Shown: one piece after another, positions 24,654 to 34,352 of the stretch
Position numbering within the stretch: position 1 is the stretch's first letter
Layout of the letters: each line of letters opens with the position of its first letter
Assembly: GCA_964461835.1 (NCBI GenBank)
Contig: CAYWVO010000014.1
Span: 1 to 64,000, forward strand
Length of the DNA: 64,000 nucleotides
Source: CAYWVO01 sp964461835
GTDB taxonomy: Bacteria > Zixibacteria > MSB-5A5 > WJJR01 > JAJRUJ01
Direction: 5' to 3'
The notes under the pieces: generated by a model
Told to the model about the DNA's origin: nothing
Seen by the model: the letters and a program-made list of their open reading frames with translations, nothing else
The model's database searches: none
Position numbers and translations under genes: made by a program

Positions 24654-26212
24654 TTCGGGGTCAGGGTGGCCACCGGCAGGATCACCTCCGGCAGGCTGAT
24701 GCCACCATGCTGGAATGTTCCCGCGAATCGCCTCTGATATTCATTGAATTGCGTCGGGTACACAAAGAAGAAATCGTCCTTGGCGATTAGGTAGGTGGTA
24801 TTCATTGTAAAGGACGGCAACTTGTAGGCGCCGGGGTCGCGAATTGCCATCGACTCTTTCGGTTCGCCGTTGAGATTGTCGCCATATTTGTAGCGCAGGT
24901 TGGTCGACGTATCCTTCTTTGCGCGGGCGATGGTGCCACGCTGCCCGAGAATACTGCCATGATCGGACGTGACCACCACGACACAATCCTGCCGTGAGAG
25001 GAATTGCAGCACTTTGAACCAGGAGGAATTGGTAAACCAGGTTTTCATCAAATCCCGAAAGGCGCCCTGATCCGGCGCCAGTTCCCGCAGCAATTCGGAT
25101 TCCGAACGACCGTGCACCAGGTTGTCGATGAAATTGTAAACCACGGAAAGCAACTGGGTGCTGGCGTAGGTGCCGATCTGTTTGGCGAGCCGGTCGCCCT
25201 CGTCCTGGTCGAGTACTTTCACATATTTTGCCTCTGGTTTTAACCGAATTCCCAGACGAGCTAGCTGATCATCCAATAGTTGCCGTTCGAGGCGATTGCG
25301 AGAAAACTCGTCCTTCGAGCCAATCTGCCATAGTTCGGGATGCAGCCTTTGCACGTCGGCGGGGAACAGTCCGGAAAAAATGGCATTGCGCGAAAACGGG
25401 GTAGCCGACGGCAGAATTGAGTAATAGTGATCTCGTTTGATGTTAAAAAGTTGCGCGACTTCCGGTTCGATATGCAGCCATTGATCCAGACTCATGCAGT
25501 CAATCACAAACAGGTACAGCTGCTTCCCCGCTTTTAGATGCGGAGCCACCCAGCGCTGCACCACATCGGTGGACAGGGGCGGCCGATCATCGCCGTCGTT
25601 GACCCAATCATAGTAATTGTTTTCCACGAACTTCGCGAACTCCGCCGACCACTGCCGTTGATGCTCGCGACGGATTTCATCCAGCCCTAGTTCGCGAAAT
25701 CTATCGATATCCAAATCCCACGAAGAAAGTTTCAGGTGTGCATCGATCCAGTCCGCCCAGCCCATCGGACCGTACAGGCGGGCTTGCAGCGAGGCCAAAT
25801 CCTGCGCGTATTGCCGCGAGAGATGTTCCGTGCGAATTTTGCCGGATTCCAAGTGCCGTTTGACAACCGAGAGGATTTGTGATGGATTCACCGGTTTGGT
25901 GAGATAATCATCAATCTTTTTGCCGATCGCCTGTTCCATCAAATCTTCTTCTTCGGACTTGGTCACCATCACCACCGGCAAATTCGGTGACAGATGTTTG
26001 ATTTCCTCCAGCGTGGAAAGCCCGTCCCGACCGGTCATCATTTCGTCCAGCAGGATAAGATCGTAGCGGTTCACGCCGATAAGTTCGAGTGCCTCATCGC
26101 CACTGGTCGCTCCATCAACCTGGTATCCGCGCTCCCGGAGGAAGACCAGATGTGATTCAAGGTGGTCTATCTCGTCGTCAACCCATAAGATTGACTTTGC
26201 TTGAGGCACCAT
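24650..26212 (-). CDS. porX: PorX-type response regulator with PglZ phosphatase domain
   Basis: 520 aa. The receiver domain (about 1-125) has WVDDEIDHLESHL with the acidic pair, phospho-acceptor in ILLDEMMTGRDGL near residue 56, and KPVNPSQIL. After a helical linker comes a PglZ/alkaline-phosphatase-like domain (about 205-520) with VIDCMSLDQWL, LPSATPFSRNAIFSGL and VVVTSDHGSI. This architecture is that of PorX, the Bacteroidetes regulator of type IX secretion genes, which also hydrolyses oligonucleotides. The gene after its cognate-looking kinase (44 bp gap) fits PorY-PorX pairing. No por secretion genes are in the window, so its regulon is unknown. Confidence 0.88.
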   Translation of the reverse strand: MVPQAKSILWVDDEIDHLESHLVFLRERGYQVDGATSGDEALELIGVNRYDLILLDEMMTGRDGLSTLEEIKHLSPNLPVVMVTKSEEEDLMEQAIGKKIDDYLTKPVNPSQILSVVKRHLESGKIRTEHLSRQYAQDLASLQARLYGPMGWADWIDAHLKLSSWDLDIDRFRELGLDEIRREHQRQWSAEFAKFVENNYYDWVNDGDDRPPLSTDVVQRWVAPHLKAGKQLYLFVIDCMSLDQWLHIEPEVAQLFNIKRDHYYSILPSATPFSRNAIFSGLFPADVQRLHPELWQIGSKDEFSRNRLERQLLDDQLARLGIRLKPEAKYVKVLDQDEGDRLAKQIGTYASTQLLSVVYNFIDNLVHGRSESELLRELAPDQGAFRDLMKTWFTNSSWFKVLQFLSRQDCVVVVTSDHGSILGQRGTIARAKKDTSTNLRYKYGDNLNGEPKESMAIRDPGAYKLPSFTMNTTYLIAKDDFFFVYPTQFNEYQRRFAGTFQHGGISLPEVILPVATLTPK

Positions 26213-26256
26213 GGTTTTCCACCCCCAATGTGTGATCAGTGTGCATCTGCACCGGG

Positions 26257-27534
26257 TTACTGCGACGTCGGCAGTTCAATAACGAATTCCGTTCGTTCCC
26301 CCGGAATACTCTCTGCAATGTAGATACGTCCGTTATGGTATTCTGCAACAATGCGACGTGACAACGTTAATCCGAGACCCCAGCCGCGCTTCTTGGACGT
26401 CTGACCCGGACTGAACACTTTCTTAGAGATATTGGCGGGTATCCCGCGTCCGTTATCCACCACGCGGATAATTGCCAGGCCATTTTCTTCGTCATGTTCA
26501 AGGCTGACATCGATTTGTCCCGTGCGCGAGTCGACCGCTTCCAGAGAGTTTTTAATGAGGTTTTCCAAGACCCAACTGATCAATTCGGCATTGGCCACCG
26601 CCGTCACCGGGGTATCCGCCCGAACAGTTAATTTTGCGCCCTTACCCCGGAACGGCAGTCGCGCCCTAAAATATTCAGCAGTAGAGAGAATGATCTCACG
26701 GAGGTCCACTGCTTCGCGATGCGGTTCCGACCCAATCAAGCCAAACCGGTTGGCCACTTGTTCTAACCGCTTGGTATCAGTAAACATACGATTTAGAATC
26801 TGGTCGATTGAGGCACCGTTATTCGCCTCCATCGAAATTTTTCCACTGCGGTTGCGTTCACGCATAATTTCCAGCCACCCCAGCAGCGACGACAAAGGCG
26901 TTCCTAATTGATGGGCGGTTTCCTTGGCCATTCCGACCCAGATATATCGCTGTTCGGCTTGCTTAAGATTGCGAAAACCGAAATACGCGATCGCCAGGAA
27001 GAGGACAACCAGGCCAACCTCCACAAACGGTAACAGTTGCAGGTTGCGAATCAGGCGGTAATTCCCGTAATGGATATAGTGCAGTACCTCACCCGCGTAG
27101 GTAATTGGAACCGGAGGGTAATGGTCATCCATCGATCTGACAATCCGCCGGACTTTCTCGACCGTTTCCGGATCCCGCTGGATGTCGGAATCCGGCACTC
27201 CTTCCAGTTCACGCCAGTGGAGCGGATTGTTCTGCGGATCGGTCACCACCAGGGGAAACGACCGCTTCTGGATGATCTCCTCGAACAGAAAGCCCGTGAT
27301 GGCTTCCGATTGCGATTCCACCGCCCGCCGCCACTGGTCGGCGTAGTTCATGGCCATCCGCTGTTCGGCGCGCTTAAGCTGGGTAACGACTGTCTGGGTA
27401 TACCACGCCAGCACGGCCGCAATAACCGCGACACCAAAGATCAAGAATCCCTTGAAAATCAGCGGTAGGCCGGTGTACCCCGTGGGATCGTGGAAAATCA
27501 TCCAACCGCGATGGCGATGGCTCTTTTGTGACAT
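26257..27534 (-). CDS. Sensor histidine kinase, likely PorY-like partner of PorX
   Basis: 425 aa from ATG 27534. Two membrane helices (about 18-45 and 165-185) enclose a periplasmic sensor of about 120 residues with ADQWRRAVESQSEAITGFL. The cytoplasmic kinase has an H-box KETAHQLGTPLSSLLGWLE, N-box LENLIKNSLEAVD, G1 VVDNGRGIP and G2 GWGLGLTLSRRI. The AHQLGTPLSSL form of the H-box, without a HAMP domain, resembles kinases of the PorY type. Adjacency to the PorX gene makes it the likely phosphodonor; this is inferred. Confidence 0.88.
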   Translation of the reverse strand: MSQKSHRHRGWMIFHDPTGYTGLPLIFKGFLIFGVAVIAAVLAWYTQTVVTQLKRAEQRMAMNYADQWRRAVESQSEAITGFLFEEIIQKRSFPLVVTDPQNNPLHWRELEGVPDSDIQRDPETVEKVRRIVRSMDDHYPPVPITYAGEVLHYIHYGNYRLIRNLQLLPFVEVGLVVLFLAIAYFGFRNLKQAEQRYIWVGMAKETAHQLGTPLSSLLGWLEIMRERNRSGKISMEANNGASIDQILNRMFTDTKRLEQVANRFGLIGSEPHREAVDLREIILSTAEYFRARLPFRGKGAKLTVRADTPVTAVANAELISWVLENLIKNSLEAVDSRTGQIDVSLEHDEENGLAIIRVVDNGRGIPANISKKVFSPGQTSKKRGWGLGLTLSRRIVAEYHNGRIYIAESIPGERTEFVIELPTSQ

Positions 27535-27569
27535 ATCTCTTTGCACATCGGCGTCACGGGGAGCGCCGT

Positions 27570-28835
27570 TTAGCCGATTTCTTCTTCACCACCGACGTAG
27601 GGGCGGAGTTTCTCCGGGATGCGTACCGTACCCCGTTCGGTTTGATGGTTTTCGATTAAGGCGATCATGGTGCGCGGCAAGGCAAGACCGGAACCGTTGA
27701 GCGTGTGCGGAAACTGCGGTTTTCCCTTGGGGGCCGGTCGAAACCGCAAATTCATCCGGCGGGCCTGGAAATCAAGGAAATTCGAGCAGGAAGATACCTC
27801 GAGGTAATTTTCCATCCCAGCTGCCCAGACCTCCAGGTCGTAACATTTCGCGGCGGCAAAGGAGAGATCACCGGTGGCCAATACTCGCACCCGGTACGGC
27901 AACTCCAGGGACTGCAAAATATCTTCAGCGTCGGCGGTGAGTGATTCTAATTCGTCATACGACTGTTCCGGCGGCACGATTTTGACCAGTTCTACTTTGT
28001 CGAATTGATGTACCCGAATCATGCCCCGGGTATCTTTGCCGTGTGCACCCGCCTCCCGGCGAAAACATGGGGTGTAGGCCACATAGTTGATCGGCAGGTG
28101 TTCGGCTTTCAATAATTCACGCGCATGCAGGTTGGTGACCGGAACTTCGGCGGTGGGGATCAGATACAAGTCATCACCGGTGAGGTGATACATATCCTCC
28201 GCCAGTTTCGGGAGTTGTCCGGTGCCGGTCATGGTTTCCGAGGTCACCAGATACGGCACCCGCAGTTCGGTATACCCGTGGGCGACATGTCGATCGATCA
28301 TAAAATTGATCAGCGCGCGTTGGAGCCGGGCGCCCCGCCCGGTTAGGGCAAAAAACCCGGTGCCGGAAACTTTCGCGCCGCGGGCGAGGTCCAAGATCCC
28401 CAGTTTTTCTCCCAACTCCCAGTGCGGCGCGGGCTTGAAGGAAGACTCGGGCATTTTGCCGTAGCTACGGATGTCTACATTACAGGATTCATCTCCCACG
28501 GGCACCGAGCTATCCGGAATGTTGGGCACCCAGAGCAGTCTTTCGTGGAGCTCCTGTTCAATTCCCCGGCGCTGTTCATCAATGTCGCTGATTTTTTGAG
28601 AGACTGATTTCATCGCGGCAATCTGCTCAGACGCATTTTCCCCAGCTTTTTTCTTTTTGGCAATTTCGGCCGAGGCGGTATTCAGCTGTTGTTTCAGTTG
28701 GTCGCCCTCGGCGATATTCGCGCGGCGCTGCTGATCGAGCTGCAGAATGCCGTCAAGATCAATAGCTGTATTTTTCCGTTCGGCGGCGGTTTGCACCAAG
28801 TCAGGATTTTGACGAATGAATTTTATATCCAGCAT
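27570..28835 (-). CDS. serS: Seryl-tRNA synthetase
   Basis: Charges tRNA-Ser. 421 aa from ATG 28835, with a TTG codon directly before it and GAGG upstream. The N-terminal coiled-coil arm (about residues 28-100) is followed by the class II core: motif 2 CFRREAGAHGKDTRGMIRVHQF, given here by its ends CFRREAG and RVHQF, and motif 3 within NGSGLALPRTMIALIENHQ. C-terminal IPEKLRPYVGG is standard. Same-strand neighbours on both sides; no T-box or other leader structure was recognised. Confidence 0.97.
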   Translation of the reverse strand: MLDIKFIRQNPDLVQTAAERKNTAIDLDGILQLDQQRRANIAEGDQLKQQLNTASAEIAKKKKAGENASEQIAAMKSVSQKISDIDEQRRGIEQELHERLLWVPNIPDSSVPVGDESCNVDIRSYGKMPESSFKPAPHWELGEKLGILDLARGAKVSGTGFFALTGRGARLQRALINFMIDRHVAHGYTELRVPYLVTSETMTGTGQLPKLAEDMYHLTGDDLYLIPTAEVPVTNLHARELLKAEHLPINYVAYTPCFRREAGAHGKDTRGMIRVHQFDKVELVKIVPPEQSYDELESLTADAEDILQSLELPYRVRVLATGDLSFAAAKCYDLEVWAAGMENYLEVSSCSNFLDFQARRMNLRFRPAPKGKPQFPHTLNGSGLALPRTMIALIENHQTERGTVRIPEKLRPYVGGEEEIG

Positions 28836-28894
28836 CAATGCCTCGATAATCTGCTCATCTTATACGGATTTTTCCGTGGATGATTATTCCCGGT

Positions 28895-31216
28895 TCACTT
28901 TTGCCGGGAGTCCTGCTCACTCGGTTCGTACATCGGCGGATCGGCCATACTGTAGGTCGGCACGAGTTCGGCCAGGGCGCGACGCGTAGTGGCGCGGTCC
29001 CCGGTCCGTGCGACATCCAGCAAATGTCCCACTTGCTCGCCAAAATCCGACTCCAGCGGTTGATTATCCGGAGCGATCATGATCTTGGGGTGCTCGGATG
29101 GTTTTCCGCGGGCGCCATTTTCAAACAGGGATTCACTCAGTTTCTCTCCGGCGCGCAGCCCGGTGATTTTGATTTCGATATCGACACCGGGGGTTAGACC
29201 GGAGAGGGCAACCAGATCGGTAGCCAAATCGTAAATGCGCACCGGTTCACCCATATCGAGGACCATGATATCGCCAGTGTGCCCGATCGCGGCCGCCTGC
29301 ACGACCAGCAGTGAGGCTTCAGTGCAAGTCATGAAATACCGGGTGACTTCGGGATGTGTAACCGTGACCGGTCCGCCGGCGGCGATCTGCCGTTTAAACA
29401 GCGGTACCACGGAACCCTCGCTCCCCAAAACGTTGCCAAATCGGACCGCTACTACTTTGGTCGAGGAGGCTACGGCATAAAACTGCCCCAACATTTCCGC
29501 CACCCGCTTCGTGGCCCCCATCACACTGCGTGGGAAAACCGCCTTATCAGTGGAAATCAGCACGAACGCTTGTACACCAACGCGCTTGGCCCAGTCCAAT
29601 AGCAACAACGAACCGCCAATATTGTTCAACACGGCCGCATCGGGGTGTGTTTCCATCAGCGGGACTTGTTTGAAGGCCGCGGCATGGAATATGATATCCG
29701 GCGGGGTTCGCGCGAAGAGTCGTTCGAATCGCGCGCCATCGGTGACATCCGCCACCATAATGCGAAACGGTAAGGTCGGATATTCTCGCCGCAGTTCATC
29801 GGCCAGATCATGCAGGCCGTTTTCCGAGCGATCTACCAAGTCCACCCGGGACGGTGAGAAACGGATCATTTGGCGGGCCAGTTCCGAGCCAATTGATCCG
29901 GCCGCGCCGGTGATCATCACTGCCCGATGTTGCATAAATTCAGATATTTTCGGCGTATCCAGGACCACCGCATCGCGACGCAGCAAGTCCTCCACCCGCA
30001 CATCACGCAATTGGTTGACGCTCACGCGGCCATCGATCAACTCTTTCAAGACCGGAACCGTCTTGAATTCCACGCCGGTCTCCCGGCATTTAGTCACAAT
30101 CCGTCGCATCTGGGAACCGGTGGCCGAGGGGATTGCAAGCAGAACCTGGTCAACACGATACTGCCGAACGACCGCCGGCAATTCATCAGTATTGCCCAGC
30201 ACCGGGACACCATGCAAACTTGTACCCCGCTTAGCGGGATCGTCATCAATGATCCCGACGGGCTGCTGACTGACCGCCGTGTCCTTCTTTAATTCGCGGA
30301 CAATCATTTCCCCCGCATCCCCGGCGCCCACCACGAGTACACGCCTGCCCGGATGTAACAGGCGCGGGCTGAATTCCCGCAATAGTCGGATCACGAACCG
30401 GGAGCCACCCAAAAAGACGATCAGCAGGAACCACTCAATGATAAACACCGAGCGCGGATAGCCCGGTACATGGGCAAAAAAGACCGGCAACACCAGCACC
30501 GCCGAGCCGACCGAAACCGCTTTCACGATAGAAACCAGGTCGTTAATTGAGGCATAGCGCCACATACCGCTGTAGAGTCGGAAATACAGCAGTGCCGCCG
30601 TGCGGATGATAATCACCAGCGGTAATGTATTGATAAATAACGCCATCTGCTCCGCCGGGATGTTACCGTCGAATCGCAACCAGAAAGCCAGAAAATACGC
30701 CGTGATAATCAAGGCCAGGTCGGTGATCAAAATCAGGAGTCGCCGGCGATAGGTGCCCTCCCAAGCACCGGTTTCCGGACCCGGCACGGGATCGAGGCGA
30801 CGATACACCCACCAGCGCGGAACGCCCAAGAGCAACACGAGCGCCGCCCAGTATCCCAACAGGACACCGCGGGTGGTGGTGACCGGCTCGACCGGATCGA
30901 ACGTCAATACCGCAATCGCCAATGTCCCGAACGTCACGGCATTAAAGACCCGGGTGAACTGTCGGAAAGGTGTGGTCACGGTGCGATGACGATAGACGCC
31001 GAACAGCGCCAGCAGGATCACCCAGCCCACGGTCAGGTAAAGTGCCGGGACACCATAATCCGCCAATTGAATTTCCACGCTGGGCGGACTGAACCACGGT
31101 GAGCGGTAGCGAATCCAATAGACCCCGGCGAGAGCAACCTGAAATACAGCCACATCCCAGAGAACCCACCACCACATCTGATTCGCGGATAGTCTTCTCA
31201 CGTTGCGCTTGTCCAT
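28895..31216 (-). CDS. FlaA1/CapD-type nucleoside-diphosphate-sugar dehydratase with doubled membrane module
   Basis: 773 aa, longer than the usual 600-650. The C-terminal half is an extended SDR: MITGAAGSIGSELARQM (NAD loop), STDKAVFPRSVMGATKR with the MxxxK active site of the CapD/PglF group, and VRFGNVLGSEGSV. A Rossmann-like domain (about 290-400, VLVVGAGDAGEMIVREL) precedes it. The N-terminus has two successive four-helix units (about 12-150 and 165-290), where relatives have one. It probably makes a 4-keto-6-deoxy sugar for surface glycans. ATG 31216 is preferred over GTG 31231. No glycosyltransferases surround it. Confidence 0.9.
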   Translation of the reverse strand: MDKRNVRRLSANQMWWWVLWDVAVFQVALAGVYWIRYRSPWFSPPSVEIQLADYGVPALYLTVGWVILLALFGVYRHRTVTTPFRQFTRVFNAVTFGTLAIAVLTFDPVEPVTTTRGVLLGYWAALVLLLGVPRWWVYRRLDPVPGPETGAWEGTYRRRLLILITDLALIITAYFLAFWLRFDGNIPAEQMALFINTLPLVIIIRTAALLYFRLYSGMWRYASINDLVSIVKAVSVGSAVLVLPVFFAHVPGYPRSVFIIEWFLLIVFLGGSRFVIRLLREFSPRLLHPGRRVLVVGAGDAGEMIVRELKKDTAVSQQPVGIIDDDPAKRGTSLHGVPVLGNTDELPAVVRQYRVDQVLLAIPSATGSQMRRIVTKCRETGVEFKTVPVLKELIDGRVSVNQLRDVRVEDLLRRDAVVLDTPKISEFMQHRAVMITGAAGSIGSELARQMIRFSPSRVDLVDRSENGLHDLADELRREYPTLPFRIMVADVTDGARFERLFARTPPDIIFHAAAFKQVPLMETHPDAAVLNNIGGSLLLLDWAKRVGVQAFVLISTDKAVFPRSVMGATKRVAEMLGQFYAVASSTKVVAVRFGNVLGSEGSVVPLFKRQIAAGGPVTVTHPEVTRYFMTCTEASLLVVQAAAIGHTGDIMVLDMGEPVRIYDLATDLVALSGLTPGVDIEIKITGLRAGEKLSESLFENGARGKPSEHPKIMIAPDNQPLESDFGEQVGHLLDVARTGDRATTRRALAELVPTYSMADPPMYEPSEQDSRQK

Positions 31217-31359
31217 CTCGTTCCCTGCCACGACCTTTTGCGGTCAATCCTGCATTATACGTCTATTTGCCATGTTGACACAAGTGTAGTAACAGCCCAA
31301 GGAGAATACTACCTGTGATTTGCCTGGCAGCCGGCCGGGGTCTTACTCTGGCCATTGGG

Positions 31360-32778
31360 TCATGATCGGGCAGTCGTAGTCGTCGCCCCTTCGGGCAGTG
31401 TTTCCAGCACATCCGATCGTTCGGTCATTGCGCGGGCCACCTCTGCCGTGATCAGCCCGCGTTTGGCCAATTGTCGCAAAGACACATCAAACCCGTGCAT
31501 ACCTGCCGCGCTCCCTGTTTGAATCAAGGTCGGCAGTTGACTTAATCGCATATCCCGAATGACAGCGCGGACCGCCGGTGTGCCGATCAGAACTTCGGTC
31601 GCGACTGCCAACCCGGCGTTATCAGCCCGCGGCAGCAGCCGCTGGCAGACGATCCCGCGCAGGCCGCCGGCAAGCTGCACCGCTGCTTCCTGACGCTGGT
31701 CCGGGGGATATAAACCCAAGATGCGGTGGATGGTTTGCGTGGTATTTGAGGTATGCAGGCTGGTGAGAACGAGGTGTCCGGTCTCGGCGGCATTGAGCGC
31801 CACGGAAAGCGTTTGCCGATCACGGATTTCGCCGATGAATATCACATCCGGGTCCTGCCGCAGCAGGTTCTTTAAACCTAAGCTGAAAGACCGGGTATCC
31901 CGGCCAACTTCCCGTTGCTTGACCACGGAGCGCTTGCCGGGATGAATAAATTCAATCGGATCTTCCAGGGTAATAATGACTTTGCGAAACTCGGCATTAA
32001 TCAAGTCAATCATGGCCGCCAGCGTCGTACTCTTGCCTACCCCGGTCGGTCCGGCAACGATCACTAATCCATCCGGCAACCGTGCCAAATCATTGACCAC
32101 CGGCGGTAATCCCAAACGTTCCAGCGATTTCACCTCCAAATCAATCGCCCGATACGTTGCTTCCACTACTCCCTGCTGGAAATGCACATTCACCCGCCAG
32201 CGACCGATATCCGGAATCGTCAAGGCGAAATTGGCCTCCCGCATCAATTCGAACTGTCGTACCTGCTCGGCATCCATAACCGAGTAAACGAGCCGTTTAA
32301 TCTGATCGGCAGAGAGTACCTTGGTTCCCTGGGGAAACAACTCTTTCTGGATCCGAAACAGCGGCGGTCGCCCAACGGAGAGGTGCAAATCGGACGCCTC
32401 CTTATCCAGCATGCTGGATAAGAGATTGATAATATCAATTGACGAGATATGCTGACGTAATTTCGCCCGGGTATTCTCATCCAGTACATCGAATTGGACA
32501 CCGACAAAATACCCCTCCTCACCACGTTCGGTGATGTGTACCACCCGTGCTTCAAACTCCAGTACCATCTGCGGATGTGGAATCGGCAAGGTGAAGTTTA
32601 ATTCGCTGCCGATGGGCAATCGTTCTGCGGTGAAGAACCGCATGCCGCTGAATGAGATATCCTTGGTGTACCCACGAATATCCCTGGTCTGGCTTTTTAG
32701 ACGGTAGGTCAGGGCATAGTCGGTTTGGATACGGCGTTCCGTACGTCGTTCCTCACCACAAAAATCTGGGGATACCAT
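31360..32778 (-). CDS. PilZ-PilT fusion: c-di-GMP-binding pilus retraction-type ATPase
   Basis: 472 aa from ATG 32778, which has GGAGGA 5 nt upstream. Residues about 8-110 form a PilZ domain with the RxxxR element (ERRTERR) and DISFSG matching (D/N)xSxxG, both needed for c-di-GMP binding. The rest is a PilT/PilU-type AAA+ ATPase: LLSSMLDKEASDLHLSVG, Walker A GPTGVGKSTT, Asp box TLEDPIEF, Walker B VIFIGEIRD, and LTSLHTSN. It lies alone, 12 kb from the pilus cluster at 44.9-54.3 kb that has only an extension-type ATPase, and is its likely retraction motor. Confidence 0.9.
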   Translation of the reverse strand: MVSPDFCGEERRTERRIQTDYALTYRLKSQTRDIRGYTKDISFSGMRFFTAERLPIGSELNFTLPIPHPQMVLEFEARVVHITERGEEGYFVGVQFDVLDENTRAKLRQHISSIDIINLLSSMLDKEASDLHLSVGRPPLFRIQKELFPQGTKVLSADQIKRLVYSVMDAEQVRQFELMREANFALTIPDIGRWRVNVHFQQGVVEATYRAIDLEVKSLERLGLPPVVNDLARLPDGLVIVAGPTGVGKSTTLAAMIDLINAEFRKVIITLEDPIEFIHPGKRSVVKQREVGRDTRSFSLGLKNLLRQDPDVIFIGEIRDRQTLSVALNAAETGHLVLTSLHTSNTTQTIHRILGLYPPDQRQEAAVQLAGGLRGIVCQRLLPRADNAGLAVATEVLIGTPAVRAVIRDMRLSQLPTLIQTGSAAGMHGFDVSLRQLAKRGLITAEVARAMTERSDVLETLPEGATTTTARS

Positions 32779-32881
32779 GCAATCCTCCGGTTGCTTCGCG
32801 AAAACGGACAAACCTCAGGACCGGATCGGTCCTGCTCTCAGTATCGGCTGTCGACACGAAATGATTCAATCACCAACGAAG

Positions 32882-33310
32882 CTAATTGGTGGATTGCAGC
32901 AGGTAAATACCCGCGAGCGCCAGCACAATGCCCAGCGAACGTTTGAGGGTGACCGGTTCCCGGAACACGATAAACCCAAGCAGTGCCATAAGCGCAAAAC
33001 ACCCGAGCCAGACGACCGGCCCGACAAGAGTCATATCCGGTTGCCGCCGAAAAGCGGTAAAATAGAGCACGGTGCCAATCGCGATACACACGCCACCGAG
33101 AAGGCTATAGATCAACCCGGGAACGGTGGTTTGCACCACAGCGCCGCCGCGATACAAAAGCAGAATCAACAACAACCCGACAAACGCACTCCCCTCCAGC
33201 ACCGCACCACCCAAGGCATCCCCGATGCGCCCGGCAGCCAGGCGGACAAAGACATTGTACAGGCCGAAAAAGACCGCGGTTAACAGTGCCGGTCCGAACC
33301 AGGTTTTCAT
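32882..33310 (-). CDS. Single EamA-domain membrane protein
   Basis: 142 aa from ATG 33310, preceded by AAAGGGGG; upstream residues of the open frame lie in the next gene. About five hydrophobic helices and one EamA unit ending in the typical FREPVTLKRSLGIVLALAGIYL, given here as GIVLALAGIYLLQS. Full DMT transporters have two such units, so this is a half-size form that probably dimerises. Substrate unknown. It begins 22 bp after the MBL hydrolase stop. Confidence 0.8.
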   Translation of the reverse strand: MKTWFGPALLTAVFFGLYNVFVRLAAGRIGDALGGAVLEGSAFVGLLLILLLYRGGAVVQTTVPGLIYSLLGGVCIAIGTVLYFTAFRRQPDMTLVGPVVWLGCFALMALLGFIVFREPVTLKRSLGIVLALAGIYLLQSTN

Positions 33311-33332
33311 CGGGGCCCCCTTTCTGAGTATT

Positions 33333-34352
33333 TCACGACGACTGTTGTGTGAACAAGTCATACGTTGTTCCGGCGCCGGCGGCACACCCCGTTCGGATAT
33401 CTACCGGCTTCTTACCGACCAGATGAAAGGCATTCAGGCCGCGCCTGCGGAGTTCCTGGGCGAACTCCGGGAATCCGTGGTGGGTGATCACCGTCTGTGC
33501 CCCGGTTGCCTCGACAAAGGCCAGCAATTGGGTATAGTCCGCATGATCTGATAATGGTACCATTGCCTCCGCGCGCGAGCGGTGATTGCGGTTGTGACCA
33601 TCAAGTGCCCAGCCGCTGAGGAAGATGCGGTACGGGTTACTAATTTGCTGCCACTCACGATAGCCCCGTCCCGGGGGTATCACCACGACTTTGTCACGCA
33701 GATTATCGCCATTAAATCGTTCGATGCCGCTGAGTGAGATACCAAACTGCTCGTAAATCCGGCACATGGCATACACGTTTCGCTGACAGGCGAAGGCGAA
33801 TCCTTCCCCGTCGAGCAAGGCAATCGCCTCCTGCGCCTTCCCCAAAGCATAGGCCAACAATACGGGGGTAAAACCACGGACCAATACGCGCTTGATCAAC
33901 GTCACCAGATTAGCCACCACGATTTCGGTGGGTGGGAATTGATACGCCGGTTGCCCGTACGTTGTCTCCAGAATTAACACATCGCACGCCGGTGTCGCTG
34001 CGGGCGGTGAACTTTTTCCACCTGCGGGCTTCAAGTCGCCGCTGAAAAGAATTCGTGACCCACCGACCCGCATCAGGATTTGCGCTCCCCCGAGCACATG
34101 GCCGGAAGGATGAAGTTCCAGATCGGTACCTGCGAACGTCGTACTGACTCCATAGGGCAGTTCCGTGAATTCTCCACCACGAAATCGCCGGCGTGCCAGA
34201 GCCGCAGTTGGTGCGGTACACAGCGTTTTCTGGTGATGGGCACAATGGTCGGCATGCGCGTGGGAGGCAAAGGCACAGGCCACCGGCCGGGAGGCGTCCA
34301 GAACAAATGGCACGCCTTCGAGATGAATCCCGTTGTGATTTTTAATTAACAT
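33333..34352 (-). CDS. Metallo-beta-lactamase-fold hydrolase, exonuclease-like
   Basis: 339 aa from ATG 34352. The metal motif is SHAHADHCAHH (HxHxDH), with further ligands in FSGDLKP (Asp) and PLSDHADYTQLLAF. The C-terminal AQTVITHHG/FPEFAQELRRRG part resembles the beta-CASP-like mRNA 3'-processing/exonuclease group found beside DNA ligases. No ligase is next to it here, so the substrate (nucleic acid or other phosphodiester) is uncertain. Its ATG overlaps the TGA of a small upstream frame (TGATG). Confidence 0.82.
   Translation of the reverse strand: MLIKNHNGIHLEGVPFVLDASRPVACAFASHAHADHCAHHQKTLCTAPTAALARRRFRGGEFTELPYGVSTTFAGTDLELHPSGHVLGGAQILMRVGGSRILFSGDLKPAGGKSSPPAATPACDVLILETTYGQPAYQFPPTEIVVANLVTLIKRVLVRGFTPVLLAYALGKAQEAIALLDGEGFAFACQRNVYAMCRIYEQFGISLSGIERFNGDNLRDKVVVIPPGRGYREWQQISNPYRIFLSGWALDGHNRNHRSRAEAMVPLSDHADYTQLLAFVEATGAQTVITHHGFPEFAQELRRRGLNAFHLVGKKPVDIRTGCAAGAGTTYDLFTQQSS

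Noticed and set aside
29511..30269. A 252-codon plus-strand frame
   Set aside because: Antisense to the CapD-type dehydratase; Ser/Arg-rich and without motifs.
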